Source of the DNA: Paracoccaceae bacterium
Lineage (GTDB): Bacteria > Pseudomonadota > Alphaproteobacteria > Rhodobacterales > Rhodobacteraceae
Length of the DNA: 64,000 bases
Assembly (NCBI GenBank): GCA_016778765.1
Contig: JADHOV010000009.1
Location: 1 to 64,000 of the forward strand
Reading direction: 5' to 3'
In this document: piece by piece, positions 38,034-47,430 of the stretch
Numbering within the stretch: the first letter of the stretch is position 1
Layout of the letters: each line of letters opens with the position of its first letter
The notes under the pieces: generated by a model
Told to the model about the DNA's origin: nothing
What the model saw: the letters and a program-made list of their open reading frames with translations, nothing else
Databases searched by the model: none
Position numbers and translations under genes: made by a program

Positions 38034-38062
38034 GGCTTTGGCCGGTGCATTTGGCCAAAGCC
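38034..38062 (-). repeat. 10-bp inverted repeat just upstream of the MFS start
   Basis: GGCTTTGGCC, 9 bases, GGCCAAAGCC: a perfect 10-bp inverted repeat that ends 5 bases before the MFS ATG on the minus strand. It lies between the DUF3726-like stop and the MFS start. It could be an RNA hairpin controlling translation, an attenuator, or an operator. Few T follow the stem, so it is not a standard terminator. Confidence 0.6.
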
Positions 38063-38073
38063 GGTCAGTTGGC

Positions 38074-38652
38074 CTAATCATTGTCATTCAGCCCGGCACC
38101 TGCGCCGGCCAATCTGCTGGCTTCGGTTGCTGGTGCATAGGTTTTTTCTGCCAGTCGCTCTAGGGCGCGATAACATTCTTTTGAAATCTGCGCGCGTGAG
38201 GATTTTTGGAAAGTCTCTCCAAAGCCGGCTTCACCCGTTTCTATCCTTACCTCGATTGGGCCCGCGGCGTGAATTTGGTCAATTTTCGTATAGATCAAAT
38301 CTGATTTTGAAAGATATAAACTGACGCCATCCCAAACGATATGCAGCCAAATATCGGTATCGGCCAGCGATAAAGCCGCGAAGGGAATTAAAAGCGCTGG
38401 GGCGTGCATCGGCTGCGAAGACTGCCAATTTTGCTGCGCCCACGCCCCATCGCTTAAAGCGGGCCCAATATAAAGCGGGTTGGTTTTGGGCGGCTGGCCC
38501 AAAGCTTGGCATAGCGATTCTGCTCCGTTTAACCCGTGCTCGCATAAATACCGGGCGGCCATACCAGCTTCTTCTGCGATCCCCCAGGGCACTCCGCTGC
38601 CGCGGGCCGCTTTGCGTGCTAAGGCTTGAAACTCATTTAACGAATAGCTCAT
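38074..38652 (-). CDS. DUF3726-like protein of unknown function
   Basis: A 192-residue cytoplasmic protein that I match, from memory, to DUF3726. It starts MSYSLNEFQALARKAARG and contains GIAEEAGMAARYLCEHGLNG, a pattern of early helices, then a beta-rich middle (DIWLHIVWDGVSLYLS) and ends ASRLAGAGAGLNDND. No catalytic motif is evident. ATG at 38652 overlaps the TGA of the upstream 566-residue gene by 4 bases, so the two proteins are made together and probably work together. Confidence 0.7.
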   Translation of the reverse strand: MSYSLNEFQALARKAARGSGVPWGIAEEAGMAARYLCEHGLNGAESLCQALGQPPKTNPLYIGPALSDGAWAQQNWQSSQPMHAPALLIPFAALSLADTDIWLHIVWDGVSLYLSKSDLIYTKIDQIHAAGPIEVRIETGEAGFGETFQKSSRAQISKECYRALERLAEKTYAPATEASRLAGAGAGLNDND

Positions 38653-40349
38653 TCGGCGGCGCTGAGGGGCGGGTAGGTCCAATGATCCGGGTCTGATTGT
38701 GCCAGCTCATGTGGAAACGGGGCCATCCGGAACATATTGATCCGCACCCAGCGATCGGAACGCGGGTCAAAATGCGTTGCGCCGAAAAATGACAGCTTTG
38801 CCCGCAACAGGTCAATGGGCAGCATTTCGGCATCAATCGTATTGTCGCGGATTTCCGCATAGTCACAGCGCGCCGCCAGCTGGCACCGCCTCACGCTATG
38901 GCGATGCTCGGGATGCGCCATTAAGAACTCTGCCACCTGTGCGGTGTCTGGCATGCTATCCAGATCTTTATAAAGCCGCGCGGCATCGCGGCCCGGTTGC
39001 AGCGGTTGCTCAAATTCGGCGATATCTTCATCGAAACGTTCGCCCAGACGCGGCTCGAGCTTTTCACAAGAGACGTACCAGGCGCGCGAATTGGGTTGTT
39101 TTTGTGCCCAGTCGATTTCCAGCGCCCAGTCATAAATCATTTCGCAAAGCGCTTTTAGGCGCCCAATTGACATGGTGCCATCGATCCGAAACCCTGTGAG
39201 CTCATCTGCAGTCATGCAGCTGCTAAGCCCATCGATCAGATCTCCATAAGGCTCCATCATCAGGCTGATCAGCAATTCTTGGCCATCTTGGCCCAAATTC
39301 TTTTGACCCCATATGAAAAGCTGGTTCCAAGGCGCTGGCGTATTGAACTTAAAATCAGGAATATACGCGATCAAGCGCTCTAAATCTGATCCAAGCTGAG
39401 CCAATTTTTGAACTTGTAATGGATGTTCTGAGTGCCAGTCATGGATATTTTGCAACGCGCGTGGCAGCAGCTCTTGAAACCTATCTATGGCGTCTTGGCT
39501 GGCCCATTCTACGCGCCGCACCCGCGCCAAAGCTTCTTCTTTGGCAGCAATCCAATTGTTCAAAAGCATCGGGTGGTTGATTAAGAAGGGGGCCATGCCA
39601 AGCCCTGTGGAATTGCCAATTCCAAATTTTCTACGCAAGCTTGGATCAAGCACAACGGCGCCTTGGCCACCTTGTGCGCGGGCCATATGTTCGACAAGAT
39701 CCAATGCGAATGCGCGTATCAGAAAGACCGTCAGCATCTCTATTTGAAACGCGCCCTGACATTCGTCGCGCTCTTTCAGCGTTTCCCGATCCGCCGCACC
39801 AAATTTTCCTGATCCATATACCGCGGTGGTGCGCATTAAATATCCCACTTGATCGACCAAAGTCGGATCGGGTTGTCGGCCTGCTGCCAAGCGCTGAACC
39901 ACATGATCCCAAAGCCGGACGGATCGGTTAGCGCGTGAGATGGTCAATTCGCTTTCTTGCGCGCGGCCTGCCTCTTGCAGTGGAATATTTTGGCGCAAGC
40001 GCGCTATGTCTTGCGTGGAGGGCACACCGTCAAACAGCGTAAACGTGGCGTCCCATTCTGTTGCAATCACCCGGTCTGAACGTTTTTCAGGCGCCAAATC
40101 ATTTGCAAAGGCCACCAATGAATAGGTGTTTTTTGGCCCATGGGCGCTATAAACCGCAACGCCAACGCCCTGTTTATCAATATCGAATAAAGCTGTCTCA
40201 AAGCGCCAATTCTGTGACTTCAAGCGCCTCAACAACACCCGCATAAATGATAGGCGATGTTGATGAAAACAGCCCATGCGGGTAAGGCGCATTACCTCTG
40301 AGGCAGGGCGCGGAGCTATCGTTTCAAGCGATATATCTTGGTTTTGCAT
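38649..40349 (-). CDS. Conserved-looking 566-residue protein, family not recognised
   Basis: A 566-residue soluble protein without signal peptide or membrane segment. It begins with a short region and LTRMGCFHQHRLSFMRVLLRR; an alpha/beta part follows (residues about 40-110), then a long, mainly helical, charged stretch. Notable segments are GSGKFGAADRETLKERDE, DPSLRRKFGIGNSTGLGMAPFLI, and a cluster of Cys/His-containing loops near the C-terminus (RHSVRRCQLAARCDY). I know no family with these motifs. Codon use matches neighbouring genes, so it looks native. It is coupled to the DUF3726-like gene by a 4-base overlap, with an MFS gene following. Confidence 0.75.
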   Translation of the reverse strand: MQNQDISLETIAPRPASEVMRLTRMGCFHQHRLSFMRVLLRRLKSQNWRFETALFDIDKQGVGVAVYSAHGPKNTYSLVAFANDLAPEKRSDRVIATEWDATFTLFDGVPSTQDIARLRQNIPLQEAGRAQESELTISRANRSVRLWDHVVQRLAAGRQPDPTLVDQVGYLMRTTAVYGSGKFGAADRETLKERDECQGAFQIEMLTVFLIRAFALDLVEHMARAQGGQGAVVLDPSLRRKFGIGNSTGLGMAPFLINHPMLLNNWIAAKEEALARVRRVEWASQDAIDRFQELLPRALQNIHDWHSEHPLQVQKLAQLGSDLERLIAYIPDFKFNTPAPWNQLFIWGQKNLGQDGQELLISLMMEPYGDLIDGLSSCMTADELTGFRIDGTMSIGRLKALCEMIYDWALEIDWAQKQPNSRAWYVSCEKLEPRLGERFDEDIAEFEQPLQPGRDAARLYKDLDSMPDTAQVAEFLMAHPEHRHSVRRCQLAARCDYAEIRDNTIDAEMLPIDLLRAKLSFFGATHFDPRSDRWVRINMFRMAPFPHELAQSDPDHWTYPPLSAAE

Positions 40350-40448
40350 GGCGATTGACTTGCTCTATACAGAAAAATATGAACTGAAACAGCTTACGCA
40401 AAAACAAAACGATAATAAAGAATAATTCTCGTTGCGGCCTGCGTGATT

Positions 40449-43049
40449 TCAACGCGCCTTTTGGGCGATCGAAGCGGCCAATTCTGATTGGGTTTTGTTC
40501 CAAATCACCCCGATGTTTTTGATGAGATGTGACACTTGATCGGCCCTATCAGATCGTGCAGCCAGCTCGATCATATTAAGCTTTTGATGCAGCGCAACGG
40601 CCCCAAGCACGGCCGCTGATCCGGCCGCTCGATGGACCAATTCAATCGTTTCCTTGGTCAGCTTGCCTTTTGAACCTGCATCGGTTGGTTCGAACAATTT
40701 CAACATTTCATCGGTTTCATGGACAAATTGCTGCATCAAATTTTGTAATTTATTAGAGCCCAGTTGAGTCAGGATATCTTGGATATGAGGCTGGTCTAAA
40801 ATTTCAATTTTCCCGCTTGCGTCGCTCTCTGGCAGGGGATCCTGTTTCGGAGCAGATTGTGGGCAATAGAGCCGAATTTTTTCGAGTAATGTGCGTTTGT
40901 CGATCGGTTTGATGATTTTATCATTGATTCCGGCCGCCAAGAATTCATCGATTTCGTCGGGCATAGCATGCGCTGTCACGGCAATAATTGGCGTATCTGC
41001 AGAGGCGCACCCGCTCGAGCGGATACGCCGTGAGGCTTCTATCCCATCCATGACCGGCATGCTGATATCGATAAGAATGAGGTCAAATTTTTGTTTCGCT
41101 GCCGCTTCTACGCCGCGTTTGCCGTTTTTTGCTTCGGTGACATGATGCCCCTCAAGCTTAAGCATTTCCTGCAGGATAAAGCGATTAATCTCATTATCTT
41201 CCACCATCAAGATGTTGATTGGGCTGAGATGATTGGCGAACCTCGCCAGATTCAACGGCGTTTCCAAAGCTGGCAGATGCGGTTTGAAAGCGATACGGAA
41301 CAAAAATGTTGAGCCCTCTCCAAAGGCGCTTTCCGCGCTCAGTTGGCCCCCCATTAAATCAACAAGTCGGCGCACGATGCCAAGCCCTAGGCCGGTACTG
41401 GCAGAAAAATCCGCATTGGCTTGGTTCGAGGTTTCAAAATCATCATAAATACGGCCAAGCCGATCTGGGGTGATACCGATGCCGGTATCACGCACGCGAA
41501 ACTCGACGATGATCGCATCCGGGCTTTGCGTCATAATCTCGGTTTCGATTAAGATTTTTCCATCGCGGGTGAATTGCGTGGCATTGCTGAGCAGATTGAG
41601 AAGAATCTGCTGTAATTTCACTTTATCCCCAAGGATATCTGGTGCTGCAGAATGCACCCATTGGTGCCGGATTTCATTGCCTTTTTCATCGATTAAAGCG
41701 GCATGGCTGGTGATCACTTCCGCAATCAGTTGGTCCAATTGAATAGGATCTGCCCTAAGCTCGGCTCGTGCTTCATTTACTTTTGAAACGTCGAGTGCAT
41801 TTTCAATTTGTGCCAAAAGCATTCGCCCCGACGCGTCCATCGTCTCGACATAGCGTTTTTGTACAGGGTAAAGATCCGTGTCATTTAACAGTTTCAATGC
41901 CCCCAAAAGCCCTTGCAGCGGGTTGCGCATTTCATGACTGTTAGTGGCAATGAAGGCGGTTTTTTGCTGCTCGCTTTGCCGCGCAATATTCAACGCATTG
42001 ATGATATTTTTTTGCTTTGTTTTTTCTTTGGTAAGATCGCGAATAACCAAAGAGATGCGCGAACGCTCCTCTGGGGCGATTGGCTGAAAGGAGATTTCTG
42101 CTGGAAAGGTTTCGCCCGATTTGCGCTGCAGCCACGCTTTGATCCGTTGGGCATGCTCTGGCGATGCGATAGCGCTTAGGGTAAAGTTTTTCAGTTCTTT
42201 GCGATACCGATTTAACAATTTTGGCGGTATAAAGAGATCTTCGATATTACGCCCTAATGCTTCCTCTTTGGTATATCCGAACAGGGCTTCGGCATTGTTT
42301 TTATATTCGATGATAATACCGTCTTTTGAGAGGTTCAGTACGGCATCATGGGCGTTGGCCGCAAGGCTTTCTGGGCGCATAATTTGTATGTCTTTTTCGA
42401 CGCTTGGCGTTGCGCGCGCGGCCCTTTGCCGTGCTATTAAAATAGCGGCAAGACTTATCGAAAACCCTGCTAAGATTGTTAAAAGGGCCAAGCGCACATA
42501 GACCCATAGCGTTAGGCCACTCTCTGCCTGTGGTGATGCGATTAAGCTGTTTGTAGGCGCTTCAGAGATAATTTTAATGGGGGTTTGAAGGTTTCGTAAG
42601 TCTTTTACCAAATTTGGAAGCGTCGTTTCAAGCTTTGCATTTGGTTGCTCGATAAGAGGCGCATTTTCGGATAGGAACTTTTGAACTTTATTTATATTCA
42701 GTTTCAGCCGGTGCGTTCGTGGAAGGTCTTGATAATATTGCGATGCGCTAAGCAATTCCGATTTGGAGTGAAATGCTTTAAATTCATTTCGCAATTTTTC
42801 AAACTCACCGACAGGGTCGCTTGATGCTTGATGCGCGCTTAAGACAAGAAATGCATATTGTACGCTGAGCTGCCGGAAGGCCCCTAAATGTTCTTCCGCG
42901 GCGGGCTGTCCAAAAAGCTGCGCCTTATGATTCATTTCAAACGTTAAATATCCGATAACAGCTAGCGCCAAAGCCAGTAAAGCCACGATACCAACCCGCT
43001 GTTTTTTGAGGGATGGATTCCGATCCAAAGATGCTGTCTGACCACCCAT
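40449..43049 (-). CDS. Membrane hybrid histidine kinase with receiver and HPt domains
   Basis: 866 residues. Two membrane helices (about 20-40 and 183-207) enclose a periplasmic sensor of about 140 residues. A PAS domain (about 230-345; GIIIEYKNNAEALFGYTKEEALG) follows, then HisKA with H372 in NSHEMRNPLQG, HATPase (LNLLSNATQFTRDG; VRDTGIGITPDRLG; GLGLGIVRRLV), a receiver with Asp in LILIDISMPVMDG, and a C-terminal HPt domain with His in ELVHRAAGSAAVLG. This is a complete phosphorelay in one chain. The obvious partner is the divergent LuxR-type regulator at 43762. Confidence 0.93.
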   Translation of the reverse strand: MGGQTASLDRNPSLKKQRVGIVALLALALAVIGYLTFEMNHKAQLFGQPAAEEHLGAFRQLSVQYAFLVLSAHQASSDPVGEFEKLRNEFKAFHSKSELLSASQYYQDLPRTHRLKLNINKVQKFLSENAPLIEQPNAKLETTLPNLVKDLRNLQTPIKIISEAPTNSLIASPQAESGLTLWVYVRLALLTILAGFSISLAAILIARQRAARATPSVEKDIQIMRPESLAANAHDAVLNLSKDGIIIEYKNNAEALFGYTKEEALGRNIEDLFIPPKLLNRYRKELKNFTLSAIASPEHAQRIKAWLQRKSGETFPAEISFQPIAPEERSRISLVIRDLTKEKTKQKNIINALNIARQSEQQKTAFIATNSHEMRNPLQGLLGALKLLNDTDLYPVQKRYVETMDASGRMLLAQIENALDVSKVNEARAELRADPIQLDQLIAEVITSHAALIDEKGNEIRHQWVHSAAPDILGDKVKLQQILLNLLSNATQFTRDGKILIETEIMTQSPDAIIVEFRVRDTGIGITPDRLGRIYDDFETSNQANADFSASTGLGLGIVRRLVDLMGGQLSAESAFGEGSTFLFRIAFKPHLPALETPLNLARFANHLSPINILMVEDNEINRFILQEMLKLEGHHVTEAKNGKRGVEAAAKQKFDLILIDISMPVMDGIEASRRIRSSGCASADTPIIAVTAHAMPDEIDEFLAAGINDKIIKPIDKRTLLEKIRLYCPQSAPKQDPLPESDASGKIEILDQPHIQDILTQLGSNKLQNLMQQFVHETDEMLKLFEPTDAGSKGKLTKETIELVHRAAGSAAVLGAVALHQKLNMIELAARSDRADQVSHLIKNIGVIWNKTQSELAASIAQKAR

Positions 43050-43761
43050 TACGTATCAACCGGCATAAGGCTTGATCTGGCGCAGCGGTGCCACAAAACT
43101 GGGCGGCATTTAAATAAACCTCGCCCCTGCTTTGTTTTATGATGCCCGGCCATTATCATTGGGTTGGTCTTGTGAAATATGCATTCGCCGCACAAGATTC
43201 AGACTTTTTTCCCCAAGCGATATAAAAAAGCCAATTATCATTGGCCCATTTTTTGGCTTCGTTTTGTTCAAAAAAATGAACCATTCTACGGTTTAGGTCC
43301 TTAATTTGTGTGATCCACCGTTCTCTTTTTACTTTGAGCACGATTTGTAACTTAAAAAAGCTTCCGTGATAAAACTATCAATAATTATCAAAACATAGCA
43401 ACTAAAGCATATAGACGTAAAGAAAAACTACACTTTTTATACTTTGTGGTATATATAAATAATAAAATATATACAGACTGGGAATTTTGACAGTATATTG
43501 TCTTTCATATTACATATTTGAGTCAGATTTATCTGATCTTGTCCGAGGTCTCGGGGGATAAGGGTCGCACTTTTTAAATAGTTTCACCTATATGCGCTTT
43601 AAAAGACCAATTGTGAATTGTGATATACTTTGTAATATATATAAAAAGCCTTATGGGTGGGCCAATAGAAAATCCAAGTAAATCTGTCTCTGGGTTGGAA
43701 ATGCGTTCTTAGTATTAAGTGCCGATAGGGAAAAAGAACTGTAAATTGCGAGAGAAACTAA
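43050..43761. other. AT-rich spacer with an imperfect direct repeat
   Basis: 712 bases between the hybrid kinase and its likely regulator. The middle (about 43370-43480) is strongly AT-rich. A 23-base element starting TATACTTTG occurs at 43438-43460 and again at 43624-43646, matching at 20 of 23 positions. TTGACA at about 43487 with a TTACAT-like hexamer 17 bases on could be a plus-strand promoter. A 61-codon minus-strand frame (43156-43341, GTG start, Lys/Arg/Trp-rich) has no good Shine-Dalgarno and I do not call it a gene. Confidence 0.5.
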
Positions 43762-44379
43762 ATGCGAATTCTAATAGCGGATGATCACGATCTCCTGCGG
43801 GAAACCTTATCGATGTTCTTAGCCTCAGAGGGAAGTATTGATACTGCGCTTGCTTCAACGCTTGATGCGGCGTTGGATTTTATACATAGCGAAGAGAAAT
43901 TCGATTTGATCATGTTGGATTACAACATGCCGGGTATGGCCGGTTTGAATGGTTTGAAACGCGCGATGGAAGCCAGCGATGGAAGTCCCGTTGCATTGAT
44001 GTCGGGCATAGCATCGCGCTCTGTGGCTGAAGAAGCGCTGGCTTTTGGAGCCGCGGGTTTTGTGCCCAAAACGCTGGCGGCGAAAACGTTGGTCAACGCG
44101 GTACGATTTATGGCGATGGGGGAAAAATACGCTCCGATTGATTTTATGACCGCGGATGATCCAACCGTGGCGCCCAACCCTTTGGCCCAAAAACTTTCAA
44201 GACGCGAATTACAAGTTCTTGAGGGCTTATCGAAAGGCAAATCAAATAAAGAGATCGCGCGCGATTTGGATTTGCAAGAACCAACGATTAAATTGCATGT
44301 GAAAACATTATACCGCAAAATTGGTGCGGCCAATCGTACGCAGGCCGCTTTGATTGCCAAAGAAGAAGGCCTTTTCTGA
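43762..44379 (+). CDS. LuxR/NarL-family response regulator
   Basis: A 205-residue regulator. The receiver (about 1-120) has the acidic pair in LIADDHDLL and phospho-Asp D53 in MLDYNMPGMAG. The C-terminal LuxR-type helix-turn-helix (about 142-205) reads LSRRELQVLEGLSKGKSNKEIA, followed by a typical VKTLYRKIGAANRTQA recognition region. It would receive phosphate from the divergent hybrid kinase with HPt domain. GCGAGAGA lies before the ATG. Confidence 0.93.
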   Translation: MRILIADDHDLLRETLSMFLASEGSIDTALASTLDAALDFIHSEEKFDLIMLDYNMPGMAGLNGLKRAMEASDGSPVALMSGIASRSVAEEALAFGAAGFVPKTLAAKTLVNAVRFMAMGEKYAPIDFMTADDPTVAPNPLAQKLSRRELQVLEGLSKGKSNKEIARDLDLQEPTIKLHVKTLYRKIGAANRTQAALIAKEEGLF

Positions 44380-44417
44380 TCTGGCGTCAGATATGACCAT
44401 CTGCGGGGGATGATAAT

Positions 44418-45680
44418 TTGCTGAACGCGCATGCCTCGAAGAATTCTTTGCCGGAAGCGCGGTTCCGATGGCATATAAACGCGCAGCTTATTTTGCCAGA
44501 TGGAACATGCCTTGATGAGCCGCAGCATCAGCTCCCAACCGCGGCTAAGATGCATCCTATCTGTAGGTTTTTTGATCTTTTAAACCGCCAGTCCACGCCG
44601 CTGATTGGCGCCGTGGGCCGGGTTGAGGCGGTGCTTGGTGCAAACGCCAATTCTGGGTTTTGCGCGATGAGCGGCGGAACAACGGGGCCCCCAAAAGTGA
44701 TCCAGCGCAGCTGCGCCAGCTGGATTGAAACCTTTCAGCTGCATGCTCGTCGATTCGCGAAACAAGGGCCGCTGCGCTATGCCACGCTGGGTGATTTGCA
44801 GCATTCCTTAACCTTATATGGGGCCATTGAGGCGTTGCATATTGGTGCAATTTACCACCCTTTGGGGGGTATAAGCCCGCGCCGGCAATTGTCAAAGTTA
44901 CAAAGCGCGCGTGTTAACGTGCTCTATGCAACCCCCACGCAAATGCGCCTGCTCTTAAATGTGAAGCGCCAAAAAAGCGGTTTGGAGGCATTGCGGCATG
45001 TGATGCTGGGTGGCGGCGCGCTGGATCAGGAAACGCGCGCGCAGTTAAAACGCTGGGCGCCTGCGGCTGAGATCACTGAATTTTTTGGCACCAGTGAAGC
45101 CAGCTTTATTTGCGCATCGGATCGCGATACGCCGTTGAGCTCTGTGGGCAGGCCCTATCCTGGAGTGGAGCTTGCAATACGCGATGCCCAAGGTGCACCC
45201 TGCCAGAGCGCAAAGGCAGGAGATATTTGGCTGCGCTCTCCTTATGTGTTTTCCAAATATAGGTCTGGCGCGGATCCTGATATCATCTGGCGCGATGATT
45301 GGTTGTCGATAGGCGAAATCGGATATCTAGACCCGCAGGGGTATCTGTATTTAAAGGGGCGGCGCGCGCGGGCGTTTCAAGTGGCGGATCAAACCGTCTA
45401 TCCAGAGGCTATTGAGGCCAAATTGTCTCAACATTCTGGCATTGAGGCTGCTGTGGTGTTTGATTGCCCCGACGCCAAACGCGGCGCGGTGATCGTTGCG
45501 GTGGTTGCCGCTCGATCGGGCGCCCTGCCAAAGGATCTTCAAGCCTGGGCCTCACATCATTTGCCGCTGCGGGCGCGCCCGGCAAAATATGTTTTGAAAC
45601 CTTTGGCGCAATGGCCGATCTTAAATTCAGGAAAACCGGATCTTCAAGCGTTGAAACGCTTATGTAGAGAAGCCGTGTAA
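44418..45680 (+). CDS. Short AMP-forming acyl-CoA ligase (YhfT-like)
   Basis: A 420-residue member of the adenylate-forming superfamily. The phosphate-binding motif is FCAMSGGTTGPPKVIQRS near residue 85. ITEFFGTSEASF, then WRDDWLSIGEIGYLDPQGYLYLKGR (Asp of the hinge region) and the catalytic Lys in ILNSGKPDLQAL are present. It is shorter than usual acyl-CoA synthetases; about 80-100 N-terminal residues are lacking. The start is taken as TTG at 44418, about 9 nt after GGGGG; ATG at 44550 is an alternative. The thiolase-like gene follows with a one-base overlap, and bioYNM is convergent. In Bacillus a BioY-ligase-thiolase set (yhfUTS) belongs to the biotin regulon, so a role with biotin or its precursors is plausible. 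Confidence 0.8.
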   Translation: MLNAHASKNSLPEARFRWHINAQLILPDGTCLDEPQHQLPTAAKMHPICRFFDLLNRQSTPLIGAVGRVEAVLGANANSGFCAMSGGTTGPPKVIQRSCASWIETFQLHARRFAKQGPLRYATLGDLQHSLTLYGAIEALHIGAIYHPLGGISPRRQLSKLQSARVNVLYATPTQMRLLLNVKRQKSGLEALRHVMLGGGALDQETRAQLKRWAPAAEITEFFGTSEASFICASDRDTPLSSVGRPYPGVELAIRDAQGAPCQSAKAGDIWLRSPYVFSKYRSGADPDIIWRDDWLSIGEIGYLDPQGYLYLKGRRARAFQVADQTVYPEAIEAKLSQHSGIEAAVVFDCPDAKRGAVIVAVVAARSGALPKDLQAWASHHLPLRARPAKYVLKPLAQWPILNSGKPDLQALKRLCREAV

Positions 45681-46804
45681 TGCAGCGTTTGGCGCATATT
45701 GTGGCCGCGCGCCGCAGTCCGGTTGCACCGAGGGGCGGTGATTTGGCAACGCTTGAGTTGCACGCGCTTGCGGCGCCGGTGATCCGTGCTGTTCTAGGGG
45801 ATGCTGGCATTGGCGCGGCGCAGGTGGATGAGATTATCGTATCAAATGCGCTGGGCGCTGGCGGCAATCCTGCCAGATTGGTGGCGCTAGCGGCTGATTT
45901 GCCACAACGCATTGGCGGTTATAGCATCGATCGTCAATGTTGTGGTGGGTTGGATGCGTTGGCGCTGGCCCGCGCGATGATTGTATCGGGGCAAGCTGAG
46001 ATCGTTTTGGCGGGCGGCGTTGAAACCTATTCGCAGCGCCCGATTAGGCTGCGCAGCCGGCATGGCGCCGCTTTGGCATTGCCCTATGATCGCCCCGCTT
46101 TTGCGCCGGTTGCGGATCAAGATCCGGATATGGATATTGCGGCGGATCAGGTTGCGCAGCAGATGGGGATCGATCGCGCGGCGCAGGATGCTTGGGCTAG
46201 GCTAAGTCATCAAAAGGCCCAAGCAGCGCAAAAGGCTTTGGCTGCTGAGATCGTAGCGCTGGGCCCTAAAAACCTAGATCACGACAGTTATACCCGCAGG
46301 TTAAGCCCGGAATTATGCGCCAGAGCGCCGATTTTATCGGGTAGCATTACGCATGCCAATAGCGCTGTTGCGGCCGATGCCGCGGCGTTTTGTTTGGTGG
46401 TCTCTGATCAGATTGCCGCGCAGATCGCTGCGCCATCGGTTGCAATTTTACAAAGCGCGGCTTTGGCCAGCGATCCGGCTTTTCCCGCGCTGGCACCGGT
46501 TCCCGCCATTCGCGAGGTCCTTCAAAAGGGCGGGGTGCACGCGCGCGATCTTGCTCAGGTTGAAATGATGGAGGCCTATGCCGCACAAGCGCTGGCTTGC
46601 ATTCAAGATACTGGATTAGATCCGGCGCGGTGCAATATCAAAGGCGGCGCGCTTGCGCGGGGCCATCCGATTGGCGCATCGGGGGCGATTCTGGCCGTGC
46701 GCTTGTTTCATGATTTGTGCCAAAGCGCTGGGCAAATCGGGCTGGCTGCCATTGCCGCTGCGGGCGGCTTGGGCAGCGCCTTGCTTTTGCAAAGCGGCGA
46801 TTAA
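45680..46804 (+). CDS. Thiolase-family protein with altered active site (YhfS-like)
   Basis: A 374-residue thiolase homologue. The nucleophile Cys is C87 in [15 protein letters not shown], and H329 is in [11 protein letters not shown]. The second catalytic Cys of ordinary thiolases is Ala (A359 in [12 protein letters not shown]), and the NEAF motif reads MMEAYAA. It may therefore not do standard acetyl-CoA thiolysis; a different acyl condensation or a binding role is possible. Its ATG overlaps the stop of the ligase gene, and its stop overlaps that of bioY on the other strand by 4 bases. Confidence 0.82.
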   Translation: MQRLAHIVAARRSPVAPRGGDLATLELHALAAPVIRAVLGDAGIGAAQVDEIIVSNALGAGGNPARLVALAADLPQRIGGYSIDRQCCGGLDALALARAMIVSGQAEIVLAGGVETYSQRPIRLRSRHGAALALPYDRPAFAPVADQDPDMDIAADQVAQQMGIDRAAQDAWARLSHQKAQAAQKALAAEIVALGPKNLDHDSYTRRLSPELCARAPILSGSITHANSAVAADAAAFCLVVSDQIAAQIAAPSVAILQSAALASDPAFPALAPVPAIREVLQKGGVHARDLAQVEMMEAYAAQALACIQDTGLDPARCNIKGGALARGHPIGASGAILAVRLFHDLCQSAGQIGLAAIAAAGGLGSALLLQSGD

Positions 46805-47418
46805 TCCGCTTCGTCCTTTTGGGGCGGATTATCTGCCGCTTGTGCAGCCGCATCCGGATCCGGCGCCGGCTGGGGTGATTTTGCCAAGACCATCTGCGGG
46901 CGTGCGCTATAGATCGCGCGCGTAATCACGGCGCAGAGGATCACTTTGATCACATCGCCGGGTAAAAACGGCGCCACCAAAGCCAATGAAGCCAAAAGCG
47001 GCTTATCGATCATTACGGATAGGCCAACAACGCCCGGGATATACAGCGCGATAATACCGCCAAGCAGGGCGGCCAGGGCGCTGGCTGGGCCAATGGAGAG
47101 CCGCGCCAAGCGTTGCATGCTCCATCCGGTGACAAAGGCGGCGATCGGAAATCCGATTAGGAACCCAACGCTGGGCGAGGCAAACACGGCCAAACCGCCG
47201 CGCCCGCCGGCCAAAAGAGGTAAGCCCAGCGCTGTTAAGCCAAGGAACAACAAGGCCGCTTGCGCGCCCGCGCGCGCGCCCAAAATGGTACCGCAGAGCA
47301 TGATCCCCAAGCTTTGCGCCGTGATGGGCACGCCGCTAATAAGGGTGATTTTGGGAATTAAGCCCAAAGCCGCAATCACCGCCGCAAACAGCGCCACCAA
47401 AACAACATTCTTATCCAT
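46801..47418 (-). CDS. bioY: BioY, biotin-binding S component of the ECF transporter
   Basis: About 205 residues, six membrane helices, BioY family. Signature stretches are ISGVPITAQSLGIMLCGTILG, FLGLTALGLPLLAGGRGGLAVF and SPSVGFLIGFPIAAFVTG. It binds biotin in the membrane and works with BioN and BioM. The C-terminus is an unusual Pro/Ala/Asp-rich tail of about 35 residues (AKSPQPAPDPDAAAQAADN). ATG at 47418 is preferred; a TTG four codons upstream directly follows the bioN stop. Third gene of bioM-bioN-bioY. Confidence 0.95.
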   Translation of the reverse strand: MDKNVVLVALFAAVIAALGLIPKITLISGVPITAQSLGIMLCGTILGARAGAQAALLFLGLTALGLPLLAGGRGGLAVFASPSVGFLIGFPIAAFVTGWSMQRLARLSIGPASALAALLGGIIALYIPGVVGLSVMIDKPLLASLALVAPFLPGDVIKVILCAVITRAIYSARPQMVLAKSPQPAPDPDAAAQAADNPPQKDEAD

Positions 47419-47430
47419 ATTTTTTTTCAA

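Noticed and set aside
43156..43341. 61-codon minus-strand open frame in the kinase-regulator spacer
   Set aside because: GTG start without Shine-Dalgarno and no recognisable family. It could be real, but cannot be supported.
43438..43646. Repeated AT-rich element as a CRISPR or integration site
   Set aside because: Only two imperfect copies 186 bases apart, no cas genes, no tRNA or integrase.
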